DNA from: Heterocephalus glaber
Taxonomy: Eukaryota; Chordata; Mammalia; Rodentia; Bathyergidae
Direction: 5' to 3'
NCBI RefSeq assembly: GCF_000247695.1
Contig: NW_004624743.1
Coordinates: 5,015,725 to 5,079,724 of the forward strand
DNA: 64,000 nucleotides
The notes beneath the pieces were generated by a model. The model did no database searches. It was not told the origin of the DNA and saw nothing but the letters and a program-made list of their open reading frames with translations. Below, one piece after another: positions 13,468-25,732 of the stretch. The stretch's first letter is position 1, and each line of letters begins with the position of its first letter. Both the position numbers and the translations under genes were made by a program.

Positions 13468-13552
13468 ATCCATCCATCCATCCATCCATCCATCTGCCTG
13501 TCCATCTGCCGATGGGTCTGCCTGTCTGTCCATCAGTCCGTTCATCCAGTAT
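13468..13552. repeat. (CATC)n microsatellite, degenerating rightwards
   Basis: About seven clean CATC units at 13468-13494 pass into imperfect copies mixed with CTGC and CTGT, up to about 13552. Confidence 0.9.
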
Positions 13553-13555
13553 GTT

Positions 13556-13634
13556 TATTTTTGAGGTCTTAGGTATTGAACCCAATATCTCACACATGGC
13601 AGACAAGCACTATATCCTTGCCTCCAGCCTACCA
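13556..13634 (-). mobile_element. tRNA-derived SINE, antisense, old
   Basis: Plus-strand text 'GGTATTGAACCCAATATCTC...GGCAGACAAGCACTATATCC' is the reverse complement of the ID/tRNA-like pattern (box B, then box A). It is diverged and lacks a clear tail or target duplication. Confidence 0.6.
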
Positions 13635-13729
13635 CTAGGACTCTAGAGCTCTGTGTATCAAAAGGACTTGTTAATGATCCTTCATGTACCACACTATAAT
13701 ATGCACCATAGGAGAAGCAGAAGTAAGCA

Positions 13730-13905
13730 GACAGCACAATGACAAAAATCAAGAGGTTAGAAATGAGCAGCTGAGTTTAAATTCCAGCTGCTGATTAACT
13801 ATGTGACCTTGGGCAGAGCGTTTCAACTGTGACTTAATTATGTTATCTGCGACATGTAGTAGAAGTAATAGTAACAATTTGATAGACTTTCAAAAAATGT
13901 AATAT
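13730..13905 (+). mobile_element. MIR SINE
   Basis: The core 'CTGATTAACTATGTGACCTTGGGCAGAGCGTTTCAAC' region, with 'TTATCTGCGACATGTAGTAGAAGTAATAG' following, matches the MIR core 'ctgtgtgaccttgggcaagt...tcatctgtaaaatggggataata'. It is an ancient relic shared by mammals. Confidence 0.8.
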
Positions 13906-15933
13906 CCTGCTCCCTATAAAATACATACAAGTAGAGAAGCAGTGTCCTGAGCCAGGTGGGAAATGCATTCTCTCATAATTAAGTGTTATATACTTGACAC
14001 ATAGCTTTTCTCTCCACAGCTACAGCAGGTCACTGGGTTCAGGGAGCGAAGACCGTTTGTTACAAACTTTAGTGCCAAAGTCAATGACTTCCTTTAGAAA
14101 AATTATAGAAAAAATTCATTAAAATATTGATTATCACCAGACTTTAAAAACGTCTTGATATTCACATGTGAGTCAAATAGGGCACACAGAATTTGTAATT
14201 CCAATCTTCATTCCTCTGGGTCAGACAGATTAGAGGCAAATCATGATTTCACCTTTTATGTGATTCCTACCACTCCACCAGAGCCCCATTCTAAAGTATT
14301 GAACACACACATTGATCTCTTTATTCTAATTAATGTATTAGGTTATGTTACAGGCTTTCCAAAGCAGCAAGTTTGTTCTGAAGCAGGAAATTTTTAATGC
14401 TAAATCTTGATTTCTTATTAATTGTTTTACATGTTATAGTTATGCTTTGTATATTTTGTTTACAATAAGAATGCTTCCTAAAATAGTGTTCAAGAAGATG
14501 TTAAATATAGTTACAGAAAAAAATAATCCCTATGACAAAAGCAATGGTTAATTATTAGAGACAATTTAAAAACATTTCTGGCCAAAATATATAAACACTT
14601 ATTTTCTGTGTTATGCTAGTACCTTTGCTCCCGTGTTAATATACTACATGTCCTAAAATCATGTCTGTTGTTGAAACGTAAGTACTGATTCTTAAGCATG
14701 TTGTCATGAATAAATTCATTCCTTTTTCTTGAAAGACACAAGTACACACAGCTATAAGGTAGAAACACTTTGTTTCAATTGGCATAGTAAAGGACATTTC
14801 CTAAGTAATTCATGTCGGTACACTCCTAATATGAATAACTTCTGAAGAAAAGTAGATCTATTTGGGATTCAATGTAAGTAAGCATAGTGAGTCATAGAAA
14901 TGTTAGCCACAAAACTATATGGCATTTAAAAGGACTGGGGCTCACAAAACACAGAGTAAAATTTTCTTTTAACTTCCTAGCACCTAGTGTCAGACTACTG
15001 GATTATGATTTTCCACCTATTTATTTGGCATGATAAATTATTTTCATTCTTCTCCTTATAATATTATGTATTTGTGTAGGAAACTTATTGTAAGAACACA
15101 ACAGACAAAACTAAAATTGTTGGACAATATAAATACTTTCAAATTTCAGCCATATATGTTATAGGTAATTTGTTTCAGAACTGAGCAGCTTGAATCATGT
15201 AAAAGGAAAAATAAACATTGTTAATCTAAACAAGAAGCAGGCTAATTGCATCTTTTAATCTTTACCACTCTCTGGAGACATAATAGTTTTGCTCAATATA
15301 TATAATATGGATGAAGGAAATTAGAGTCCAAAATATTGACTAATAAGCTCAAAGAGTCCAAACTAGCATATAGCTGGGCTAGACTTCAATCTCAAATCCT
15401 ACATTTATGAATTTATTTTTCTGTTAAGATCTAAAACACAAATAATTAAGTTAATGATAGTTTTTGCCATGTGACACACCCTGATTATTGATACATATAA
15501 AACCTTCCCTTTATTTTACATAATTTTAAATGTATATTTAGTATTTGTACGTCCTGTAATTCAAAAGAAAAACAGAAATTCATAAGCAAAAGGGGAATTT
15601 AAGAGTAAAAATTTCTATGTAATCTTTCCTCATCTCAAATCCTGTCTTCTTTTTAAGTACCAACAACATGAATCTGGCCTTCATAATTATTTTCCCTTCT
15701 TTTTTATATTCTTTAATTTTTGAAGAAAATATGTCTGAAAATTATTAGTTTTTATTTCAGGAAACATACCCTTTTGTATTTAATCATTCACATTTGTTTT
15801 TATCTAGGATTTTGTTGTTGATCATCTATGTCATAGCTTGTTATTCAAAATGAAGTCAATTTACAATTACATCCAATTAAGTAAACATATCCATGACTTT
15901 AAATTTCTAAAAGTGTATTAAAAAACATCTATC
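13906..15933. other. Anonymous AT-rich DNA
   Basis: No repeat family or coding signal recognised. The 80-codon frame at 14155-14397 has no known motif. Confidence 0.4.
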
Positions 15934-16014
15934 CAGTGATGGTGAATCCTTTAGAGCTTTCAACGATAGCAAACATCCCTCTGTGGCATGTGTGGTGTAG
16001 GTTCGCCATCACTG
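15934..16014. mobile_element. Short non-autonomous hAT-type DNA element (MITE), 81 bp
   Basis: The left end CAGTGATGGTGAATCC and the right end GGTTCGCCATCACTG are inverted repeats, mismatched at two positions that both look like CpG decay. CAGTG...CACTG termini are the hAT superfamily signature, and this terminus resembles the OposCharlie-like class of mammalian and reptilian hAT elements. The 65-bp interior has no coding capacity, so mobilisation would have needed a transposase in trans. The flanking octamers CATCTATC and TTACCATA do not match, so no intact 8-bp target duplication remains. A chance palindrome is unlikely given the exact hAT ends. Confidence 0.7.
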
Positions 16015-19000
16015 TTACCATATCTAGACGCTAAAAGTTTCAAATATGCAGTCAAGGGTGAAAAGTTTAAAATATTCCAAGAAAACAAACAGTGAAGAAG
16101 AAACGAGATTGGAGATTATCAGGTACCTTGGTCATTTTGAATTAACTAGATTTTTGTTATACAAGTTTATGACCTGATTACTTCTATAGATGAATGTATT
16201 TATCTCTGTGTAAGTTATGGTCTATGTGTGTAAAAAGAACTAACATAATTAAGAAGCTTTACCTGTGACCTAGAAAAAATTACTTAATTATATTTTATCA
16301 GGAAACTTAATCATTGTGTAAAATATTGCAGGGAGTCTTCTAGGAGATTCGAAATTATGTGCTAAATGGAATAAGGGAGGCAAAAGTTGAGCTCTGAGGT
16401 ATCTTGCTCCTGTATGTGTGCTGTTAGAGCAGACAGAGAGCAGTTTTGGGGTCTTGGGGAGCATAGGACGCCTGCCGATAAGGGATTATGCAAAATATCT
16501 GTGAGACTCAAAACATTCCACATGCTGTTTTTCCAAACTGTAAAATGCAAAAAGAAAATCTTTATTATGAAGAATAAATTAAAAATGTATACATTCCTAG
16601 GCTATTTCACTAATAAATAGTCCAGTATATGTGAAAAGTGTGGATATTATTAATGTTCATTATAGATAGATTACACATAAAGTACTAGACATTGCCTAGA
16701 TTTAAGAGAAATATGGTAACCTTTGCAAGTTATTTCTCAAAGAGCACGGTAGAAAGGAAGTAACTGATTGTACTACATTAACTTTCATGTAGATGTAGAT
16801 GTCACACAGACCCTAAAGTATTCAGGGACTTAAAATAAGAAACGAATTCCAAAGACATTAACATCCTCAGAGGAGGACTAAAAGTACTCAGCATAACGCT
16901 TACAAATGGCCAGGTTCCACAAAAGCCACTCATTTATTAGCAAAGAAAGTATCTGTGGAGGTTAGCAGTAAATCACCCCTCTCACACCTTGGTGGAGCAA
17001 TTAAGGCTGGATAACTTTTCTCTTCCTCAATAATCCCGTCCTCAGATCTAGCTCTTGCCATTAGGCAGAATAACTAGATCACTTACAATTTAACGCAAAG
17101 GCAGAGTGCTACTGAAGAAATTGCTTTTTATTACTTGCCTGGAAAAGAGCTTTATTTTGTGTTTATTATGTATGTAAAGAAGAGAGAGTATAAGCAAAAT
17201 AAGGGAAGATAAGGTGCCCTATTTCGGTGAGCAACATGGTAATTGGTAGGATCATTGGGATGCAGGGTGTTGGCCGGGGATTTGCCCTATAGAACCACCA
17301 TCCCATGAATTAACATAGAAATCCACGGAAGGGAGGAATAAAGTATGGCAATAAAACCACTGCGTTTCATACTTTCAAATTTAACATGGGATTAAATTGG
17401 GCAAATTTAAAATGGTATGAAAAGTTTCAATACCATAAAGGCCAGAAGATATGACTGAGTGTTTTACTCTCCTGCTAATATGTGGCAGCACAAATTCCTG
17501 TTCTCGGATTACCCATAAATCGCTCTTAATAGGTAGCAAGATTTAATATAAACAAACTGAAAATAAATGGCCTCAAATTAGAATCCTGTCCTAGAACTCA
17601 ACCAACTTTTTATTTTTCAGGAAAAATGTGATTTTAGGCTGACCTTTCACTGTTATTTTGACAAATGTGTAAATTAGTTTACTTGGAGTACCGTTCTTGG
17701 GCATTGTTCAGGTCCTTAAACCTTTACTTCTTCGTTCTTTCTTGACCTCTCCTCACCCTTGTAGTGCTGAATAGATTCACCTTTTTTTTTTTTCTAGAGC
17801 ATAAAGCCGTCCTATAATGAAAGGTAAACTGTTTATATATTTGTGCCTTGAATATTAAAGGCACTACAGTACCAAAAATCTCACCTATTTTTTATTAAAA
17901 CTGCAATGTACTCAAGTTCTTTTTTCCTTGACTCTGTGACCTTCAAGAAATTATAGACTCAGAGAATGCTTGAGGCTGCAGTGAGACCAGTTTAATAGTA
18001 GTCAATGTGCGTTTTCTACCCTCCTACATTTCTGCCTCCACGGACCTTAGGTTGAGATGCCTGAAACTCACAATTCACTTTGCCACCAGGATAATCCTGA
18101 ATTCATAACCAAGATTTAAAATGCAATGCTCAGTTACCTAAAATCTTACAATAGGCTAGCAACAAATGTATTTGTGAGCTTTTCCAAAAGTGTAGCTGAG
18201 CTAGTACATGTAAACACCTTAAATGAATTCTTACCACTGAAAAATTACTTTGAATTATTTTATATTAAATGTTTTTATACATTTTGAGAATATATAGGAA
18301 AGAGATGTTGAAAATTGAAAAAAGTACCCTGATTATATGTTGTCCTACTTTTCTCTCCCCAAATTGTTTCTTTTGTCCAATTACATATAGGCTTCAACCA
18401 GATTATTATAATAGAGCTTACACATAAATTAAAATCAGTACTTAAATACTAAGAGATGAATAAGACCATGGCATATTTAATGATGTGATCCTAAACTTGA
18501 ATTCAATAATGCTAAATTGTAATTATATTGTGTTTAGAAAGAACATATCTAAGGATTCCACTTAAATCATATTCAGAGCCTTTAGGCAAAATTATCACAA
18601 GTATACAACTTGATTCACTTGGGATAAAGCTTTAGTGATTGCCTTAACAGCCAACAAAATTGCAAGTGAAATTTCAAAACACAACATTGGAAGAGTGGTT
18701 TTGTACTTCCCACTGAAGTGAAACCAGAATGTATATCAGCATGTAGTTGGCCATATTGATAGGAAATGAAAATATGTTGGTGTTGAGTTTTCATCTGGGA
18801 CCTTGGAGTCAACTCAAGAACTTAACATCAGTTTTTTTAATCTGTGTGATACGGGATTGTGGAAATCAGCAGTGGCAGATCTAGTCATTTCCTTTTGTAC
18901 GTGTTGAAAAATAATATTCCTTCTGAATATACCCCAATCATATACTTTATAAAAACAGGCATTATATCTATAAAGAGGAATTGTATACACCTTTTTCTTG

Positions 19001-19042
19001 GAAATAATATAATACAATTTTTGTAGGCCAAGATAATTCACA
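16015..19042. other. Anonymous AT-rich DNA
   Basis: No gene or confident repeat was seen over about 3 kb. The overlapping opposite-strand frames at 16362-16620 carry no recognised domain. Confidence 0.4.
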
Positions 19043-19043
19043 C

Positions 19044-19145
19044 CAAATTTAAATAGGGGGACCTGGGGATCCAACTCATGACCTTGCACTTGCGAGGTAG
19101 GCACAGTGCCATTGAGGTAAATTCCTGGCCCTATATCAAATTTAA
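19044..19145 (-). mobile_element. ID-like SINE, antisense, with 9-bp target duplication
   Basis: The body (about 19053-19136) reads 'CCTGGGGATCCAACTCATGACCTTGCACTTGCGAGGTAGGCAC...', the reverse complement of the local ID consensus. CAAATTTAA occurs at 19044-19052 and 19137-19145 as the target-site duplication. The tail, here T-rich on the plus strand, is almost lost. Confidence 0.8.
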
Positions 19146-19544
19146 TTAATAATTTTCCCAGTATATTTGCTCAGCATCATAGGACATTCTTGGCTTATAT
19201 TGCAGATGTAGTAGTTTTTGATATTAAAAATGTAAAAACAAGACTATACTTAGTCATATACTATGTTCAGCATCTAAATGTGCTAATTTATATTTCTTAA
19301 TTAATTAAGGTTCTCATTATTTCAAGTCATGTAAACCATATAGAAAATTAATTTTTCAACTATCCATGACCATTTTCCTTATTGTTGTAGCCACCAAAAA
19401 TATATTTTTAATGGTAGACATTACACATTTATTAATGTCTTTGGTAGGAATTGACTATGTTGAAGACTTCAGGGTAAATTCAAGTTTCCTTATTCAGACA
19501 TATTAAAATACAGTGGTACTTAAATTCATGAATGTCATTTTAAA

Positions 19545-19870
19545 ATTAATTTCATTGGTACATTTCAGATATACTTGATGATCACAGTCATCATAGGGAA
19601 TTTGTACCTGTACATGATGTATCTTTCTTCTTCTTTTTTCCCCATTTCCCCTCTCCCTTCAATCCCTCTTCTTTTCCTTATTTAAAAAGGCTTTGTTCTC
19701 ATTTTTTCCTTCTACCTATGTTTTTCCCTTCCTTCTTTTATCCCTACCCTCTCCCTAGTTCCCCTTCCCATTTGAACATTTTCTTCCCATTTTCTAATAT
19801 TTATTATACATTTTGATCCTTTTTTAACCTTTCAGTTTCTCACAGCAGAGAAAAAATGTGATATTTAAAT
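19545..19870 (-). mobile_element. L1 3' UTR fragment, antisense
   Basis: On the minus strand a polypurine tract is followed by a terminus of the 'ATGTACCAATGAAATTAAT' type, nearly the same ending as the sense copy at 24485-24752 ('ATGTACCAATAAAATTAAT'). It sits 30 bp from a sense-oriented L1 ORF2 fragment, which suggests one 5'-inverted insertion. Confidence 0.7.
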
Positions 19871-19904
19871 GTGTATTAAAGCACTAATAATGAAGAGCTA
19901 AAAA

Positions 19905-20510
19905 AAAAAAAAAATCAGACTTCTCGAATTTAAAGACACAATCCAAAAATGGGGATCTTAAATGAATAGACATTTCTCAGATGAAGAAGTAGAAATGGCA
20001 AATAAATCAAGAGATGCAAATGAAAACAACACTGAGATTCTATCTCACTCCAAAAAGAATAGCTATCATCAAGAAATCAATCAATAGCAAATGCTGGGCG
20101 GACTGTGGAGAAAAGGAACCCTGCTCCACTGTTGGTGGGAGTGCAGACTGGTGCAATCACTGTGGAAATCAGTACGGCGATTCTTCAAAAACTACAACTA
20201 GAAGTTCAATTCGACCTGCCTATGCTGTCTTGGTTTCTTACCAAAAGAATTAATAGAATCATACTATAACAATATATGCGCATCCATGTTTATAGCGGGA
20301 CAGTTTGTAATAGCTAAGTCTTGGAAAAAAAACCCAAATGCCTATCAGCAGAGAAACGGATAAAGAAGATGTAGGGTTTTTCTTTGTATAATGGAATGCT
20401 ACTCTGCCATTTATGGATAAATTTGAGATATATCTAGGTAAATGAATGCACCTTGAGCCCATACTCTGTAAGTGAAATGAATCATGAACACTTTTGTTTG
20501 TAAATAGTAT
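19905..20510 (+). pseudogene. L1 ORF2 C-terminal fragment
   Basis: The segment follows the end of L1 ORF2 closely. In order it shows 'GAATAGACATTTCTCAGATGA', 'TGAGATTCTATCTCACTCC', 'CTGGGCGGACTGTGGAGAAAAGG', 'CACTGTTGGTGGGAGTGCAGA', 'GGAAATCAGTACGGCGATTC', and finally 'TAATGGAATGCTACTCTGCC' and 'CTTGAGCCCATACTCTGTAAG'. The coding frame is broken several times; a 79-codon open piece survives at 20014-20253. A run of 15 A at 19900-19914 lies at its left edge. Confidence 0.85.
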
Positions 20511-20739
20511 AGTTCACAAACACAAGCTTTTGGTAAAATTTTGTTTTTGTTTGCAAACTCTGCATCAGGTGATGAACATGACTGTGGACATCTTTCTGAG
20601 AGGAGCACAAATGTGGTCATTTTCCTCAGAATCATTGAAAAAATTAAGTACCTGAACCGAGGTACTACTGTACTCGATACCTGTTCTATAGTGTAAATGT
20701 GTAAGCATTTATCTAGGGAATAGGACTAGGTAACATTAA

Positions 20740-20990
20740 AAGCAAGTCTTTACTTTTTTCTGGAAAATTCCAACTATTTTTTTATAATACACACCACTAA
20801 TAATGGTGTATAAAGTATTTTATTCTTTTACATCCTTGCCAACATTTACTATTTTTAAACTCTTAAATGTTTATCAACTTTGCTATTTTCACTCTAATTT
20901 ACCATTTCTTGATTACTGGCAAAGCCAAGTATCTTTTCCTAGTTTTATTGGCCACTTAGAAATGATAGAGAATGAATAAAAGGCGCTAAC
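20740..20990 (-). mobile_element. Old L1 (L1M-type) 3' region, antisense
   Basis: 'ACATCCTTGCCAACATTTACTATTT...', 'CATTTCTTGATTACTGGCAAAGC' and 'CTAGTTTTATTGGCCACTTAG' reproduce the order of the antisense L1M 3' region. Strongly diverged. Confidence 0.6.
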
Positions 20991-21611
20991 TGCATAGGCA
21001 TCCACATCCATTTTCAAAGAGAACAACAGCTGTCCACTACTGACCACAGAAGTGTTTTTTATTCTGCTCATTTTCAAGTTGATTATCCATGTTTTGAAAC
21101 TGAACTTCTTAACATTTTATCCACATGTCATGTATAATTTATCTGTACCCACCTACTGTTCTATAGATTTAGAACCCTAATACTCTTTTGTATATACACA
21201 CTGGTTATATGTTGCTAGATATGTCTTTAGTTTTTCTTTCAATAAACATGTGTTTAGAGTTTTACTATAGACAACTTACCATTTCTTATTAGTAGTCGTT
21301 TCTGTAAAACATGTTTCTCCAGTTTTGTTGTCTGTGTGACATTTGCCCAACTCTGATACACATCCCATTCTCATTCTTCATACTTTACATATCTCCATTG
21401 TTTACAATCTTTAGAAAATCTATGTGTTTCACATATCATGTTTTTCAGCTTCTTGACCATGTGAATTCAAAGATTTGGAGTTACTTTTTAAATTATTATG
21501 GATATGAATGTCAGGCTTGGTTTATGTGCATGAGAAACATTTAGGGATATTGTTTAAAATATAATTTTTATCTTTTCCCTAAATAAATCTATTGGAATCT
21601 GTATGCTTCCC

Positions 21612-21615
<4 letters not shown>
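20991..21615. other. Anonymous AT-rich DNA
   Basis: May continue the older L1 relic on the left, but no diagnostic block was found. Confidence 0.35.
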
Positions 21616-21659
<44 letters not shown>

Positions 21660-21662
21660 ACA
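21616..21662. repeat. (CA)n microsatellite
   Basis: An almost pure CA run with one CAAA interruption near its right end, followed by a short ATATACATG stretch. Likely length-variable. Confidence 0.95.
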
Positions 21663-21664
21663 TA

Positions 21665-23297
21665 TACATGCACATGTTTTTATTTTTTCTTTTGCTTACT
21701 GAAGTTTAAGAAATACTAGGATTACTTAAACTACTGATTATAAAAATGTAGGGTTTGAAAGGTGATTTAATCAAAATAATTAACTTGGTTCAGAATTGAC
21801 CTCAAACCTCTATATAAAATCATATTCTGGGAAATAAGTGTCCCTTGCCTCTCAATTTTCTCTTAACACAATGCATTGATCTTAACTTATTGACTTCAGT
21901 GGAGTTTTCTTTAGTACTCTACTATATTAATAGAAATATGGTAGGCCACAAGGCTATCTAATTTGACTACATTTTTCAGTTGGTTTACTTCTTTTTTCTT
22001 GTCTCAGCCTCCTTTGGAATTGAATATGATTATATTTTTATGAAAGAACAGTTAGCAGAAGGGCAGTCTCTGAATTTCTGTTCTGCCATTTAATATTTTT
22101 GGAGAATTTCCATATGTTCTTTAAGGACTACATTCCTTCTGGGGTGTGTAGAATATGGGCTGCAAGGGACTAACAAGTAGAACTCTTCCACTGAATTCCC
22201 TGTTCATATTTGGACTGTTAAATGAGAAATAACTCAATTTATATGCATCTTAGTGTACCATATATATGGCCTCATGTAATAGCAATACAATATTAACTAT
22301 TGCTTGAGAGTGTAAAATGAAACACTTCATCAGTTTTTCAAGAGGACCTAACTATGTGTGTTTACCTTAACTATTTTCAGAAAACAAAAAAAATCAAAAT
22401 GTTTTAAAGAAATTAGCAAAAGAATATATATTGAATCCAGATTTAACTGACTGGAAAATAAATGCCTGTGGATATATATATCCTCATGTAGATATGTATC
22501 TGTGCATAAGACATATGTGTGCTTTCCAATTATAACTTGAAATTGTCTATCATGACTCACAAAATTATTCAAAATGTAAAAGAAAATAATTTTATTTTTC
22601 AATACATTTTTCCTTGTTCAACTTTTAAGTCACATTTGAATTGATCAAAAATTTAAAACTATCACACACACTGCAAATAGAAACTTGACAATGAGAAAAT
22701 GCAGTTGTTAAATGTCACATAACCATCTTCTGTGGGTCCCCTATCTTCTATAGCAAGGAGTGAGGCATTTTCATTGTAAAACAATTTAACAGAATGGCCT
22801 TAAATACATTAATCTTAGCATAAAATATTTTAGGTTGCTTTACAGAAAGTTGGAAATTTCAAGAACTTTGGAGATAAAATGCAATGAAAACTATAGAACA
22901 CAGGTAACATATGTTGCTCCAAATAGTTTGACATTAATGTTTTACCGAAATTTTGCTGCTCATTTCTTATGAATTCAAATTAAATGAGGAAGTTTTTATG
23001 TAGGAAAATAACTCACAGCTGCCTTTATATTCTTCCATGAAGCTGTCATTGAAAGGTTACTGATATCTGTCTACTTTATTTCAATGCCTGACCAGTGGAA
23101 CCACTGTGCTTTAAGTAACCTTAAATCAGAAACCCAATAAAAGCTTTATTCTAGCATATCTTAATTAATATATAACGACATGCAGAAAGATATGTCTGTA
23201 GAAAGAGTTAATATAAGTTAAAGGGTATGTTTCAAATACTGTAACTAGTTTGTCCTTCAGTTGTAATATATTCTAGGTGTTCGAAGTCTTTCATCTT
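21665..23297. other. Anonymous AT-rich DNA
   Basis: No gene or confident repeat recognised over about 1.6 kb. Confidence 0.4.
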
Positions 23298-23808
23298 TAC
23301 CTCTATTAGTCAGGGGGAGCAGATTCTATAAAATGTATATGGGATAATAAAAGGGATTTACTAGGTAGGTTTACAGAATTGGAAGGAGAGGGGTCCCAGT
23401 GGCAGTCTGCAGGATCACAGGTAGAAGAATATAAAATGGCAGCCACGCTGTGGAAAGCCAGAGGATCCAAGTTGAAGACTGAAGCCTGGGAGCTCCCTGT
23501 AGAGCCACGAGTGAGAGACTTTGTCAGAAGGAGGAAGAGTCTCTGTTAGAAGACTGAAGAAACTGTAGATTAATGAGCGCAGGCAGCAGACAAGACTGAA
23601 GACCAGCACCTCCTCTAAAACGTTAACCTTTCCTTCTTTCCCTTTTTATTCTCTGCAGCCCACAAGCCTACTGGTTGGTTTCGCCCACATTCAGGGCAGG
23701 TCTTCTGCCCTCAGTGGTTGGCCCGCATATCAATCATTCACAGATGCACCCAGAATTTACTAATCTGCTAGACGCTTCTTACTGAAGTCATATTGACTTC
23801 TTACAATT
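23298..23808 (-). mobile_element. ERVL-type LTR (MLT2/MT2-like), antisense
   Basis: The plus strand begins with 'CTCTATTAGTCAGGG', continues with 'AAAGGGATTTACTAGG...GTTTACAG' and 'CAGTCTGCAGGATCACAGGT', and ends near 'CATATTGACTTCTTACAATT'. This is the order expected for an inverted LTR of the mammalian ERVL class ('tagtcagggttctc...' to '...aagttgacaattaac'). It is G+C-richer than its surroundings. No internal retroviral sequence is attached, so it is probably a solo LTR; a class-level call only. Confidence 0.6.
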
Positions 23809-23999
23809 AACAATAACATTATTAGAAGTTAGAAATATTGTACACAGTTGAAAAATGTTATTTCCTAACCTTTATATCCTACAAAATACAGGTACATTTA
23901 AAAAAATATTAATCACTTAAATTGGTCTCGTTTTAAAGAAAAATTTTTTTCTATTACTTATTTTCAAAATACTCATGTTTAGTAGTTCTTAGTTTTATG

Positions 24000-24109
24000 N
24001 NNNNNNNNNNNNNNNNNNNNNNNNNNNNNNNNNNNNNNNNNNNNNNNNNNNNNNNNNNNNNNNNNNNNNNNNNNNNNNNNNNNNNNNNNNNNNNNNNNNN
24101 NNNNNNNNN
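24000..24109. other. Assembly gap (110 N)
   Basis: A run of N. The right edge enters ATATATAT and a T-rich SINE tail, so the missing sequence is probably simple repeat plus SINE tail. Confidence 0.99.
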
Positions 24110-24117
24110 ATATATAT

Positions 24118-24231
24118 ATTTTTGGATAGGTCTCTATATTGCTGGGTTAGTCTCCAGATCCTGACTTCAACCATCCTCCTAACCTATCCTCTCCGGGAGC
24201 TGAGACTACAGGTGCATGTGACTGTTCTAAC
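24118..24231 (-). mobile_element. B1-like 7SL-derived SINE, antisense
   Basis: The plus strand reads 'GGTCTCTATATTGCTGGGTTAGTCTCCA...CATCCTCCTAACC...GGGAGCTGAGACTACAGGTGC', the reverse complement of the 7SL/B1 monomer (compare 'gggtctcgctatgttgcccaggctgg...gactacaggcgtgc'). Its left end abuts the gap. Confidence 0.8.
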
Positions 24232-24484
24232 AAAAAGTGTAATTCTTAATATACTGAAATGACAGCTTCAAAATTTATCAACTCATGACCAGTCTAGTTC
24301 CTTCATAACCATTTAGATTTTACTTTACCTCTCTTCCCACCTGGTAATTTATTCTGAAGCCAATTTAATGCATCATATAATGTCATTCACAAATATGTAA
24401 ATATGAATCTTTAAAGCATAAGTGCATTTAACCCATTTCACATTATCTATTATACCTTTTACTACTTATTTACACTTTCAGTTT

Positions 24485-24752
24485 CTCACACCAGAGAAAC
24501 TATAAGGGGAAGGGAAAGTGGAAGTGGTAGGGGAAAGGAAAGAAGGGAATGGAATTTATATGAGAAAATGAAAGAAAATGGAAGCAAAATCTATGTAAAT
24601 CGGGGAGAGTGGAGGGTTGAAGGGAAGGTAGTAGAATGGGGAAAAAATAAGAACCAGGAGAATTATGTAAAGGTGCAAACTCCCAATGACAAATGTCATT
24701 ATGTTGTAAACCTAAAATGTACCAATAAAATTAATAAAAAAGAATGCATTTA
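24485..24752 (+). mobile_element. L1 3' UTR with terminal polyadenylation signal
   Basis: A polypurine tract (24505-24655) leads to 'AATTATGTAAAGGTGCAAACTCCC', 'AATGTCATTATGTTGTAAACC' and a terminal 'ATGTACCAATAAAATTAATAAAA'. The AATAAA close to the end is the L1 polyadenylation signal. Strongly 5'-truncated; no ORF2 sequence was seen upstream. A small palindrome, GTTTCTC...GAGAAAC, lies at its left edge. Confidence 0.7.
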
Positions 24753-25730
24753 TCATTATGTGCCATACTAATTATACTTCTCATATATGTGAAAATTAAA
24801 CATTTATTAGCCCAATTAAATATCCAGTAGTTGCTTTAAATGCTTAAAGTTTTTAATTAAATATGCTAAAGATTATGTTCTTAAGGTCTTTAATTAAATA
24901 GCTGATTTATTTGAATTGGAATCCAAATGAAGGACTCATATTGGATTTAGTCAATAAGTTTCTTAAATATTTTATTTTTGAATTTTGACCCCATATCCCC
25001 AAAGCTTCCAACTAATTAGCTCTGTTTTGATAACACTGAGATTTCTAGAGAACTAAGGGTGTGCATTTTAAAATAAATTTAGTTATTATAATATAATGTA
25101 AATTCAGAAAAATATACAAATCACCTTTCAAAATGTGCAACTCTTTCTATATCACTATATAGAGTACGCTCAGTTACTTTTCAAAATTGATCACTACTAT
25201 GAAATCACCACTCTTTTGTATGTATTAGAGTTTTTCAAAATAATCAGACTAATTTTCACTCTTGCAAGCAGTGTATTTGTAGTTTTTTTTTTTACTTTGT
25301 CTTCTTCTTTTACCCAACATTGACTTTTTGTAGAACTATCCCATTTTGATTTATTTTGAATTTCACTCTGACTATAAAATTTTAAAAATTTCATCTGTTA
25401 ATCAGGCATTTACAAAGCCACTAAAATCTCAAAATTGCCTAAGTTTTATTTTTGGCAAAACTGTTTCGTTGGTAGTACAATGTATTCCACAAGGCACAAG
25501 GTGGCACATAGCATCAGGGTCCCTCACTTTCTAATTTATATGGACTTGATAATCATCACTTTGATTCATTTTTCTTTTAGATGTTGTTAAAATGGGGATA
25601 GTCAGAATAAAATTATCCTTATCTTTTAGTGGGAATTTTATTTTTAGGGGAAACTGAAACATTTCATCAATTATTTGGTTTTTATCAGGTACGGTTCCTA
25701 TAAGGAACAAGGAGTTAAAAAAGAATATTC
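24753..25730. other. Anonymous AT-rich DNA
   Basis: No feature recognised in roughly 1 kb of very AT-rich sequence. Confidence 0.4.
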
Positions 25731-25732
25731 TT

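Noticed and set aside
20014..20253. 79-codon frame with plausible protein composition
   Set aside because: It is a surviving piece of broken L1 ORF2, not a host gene.
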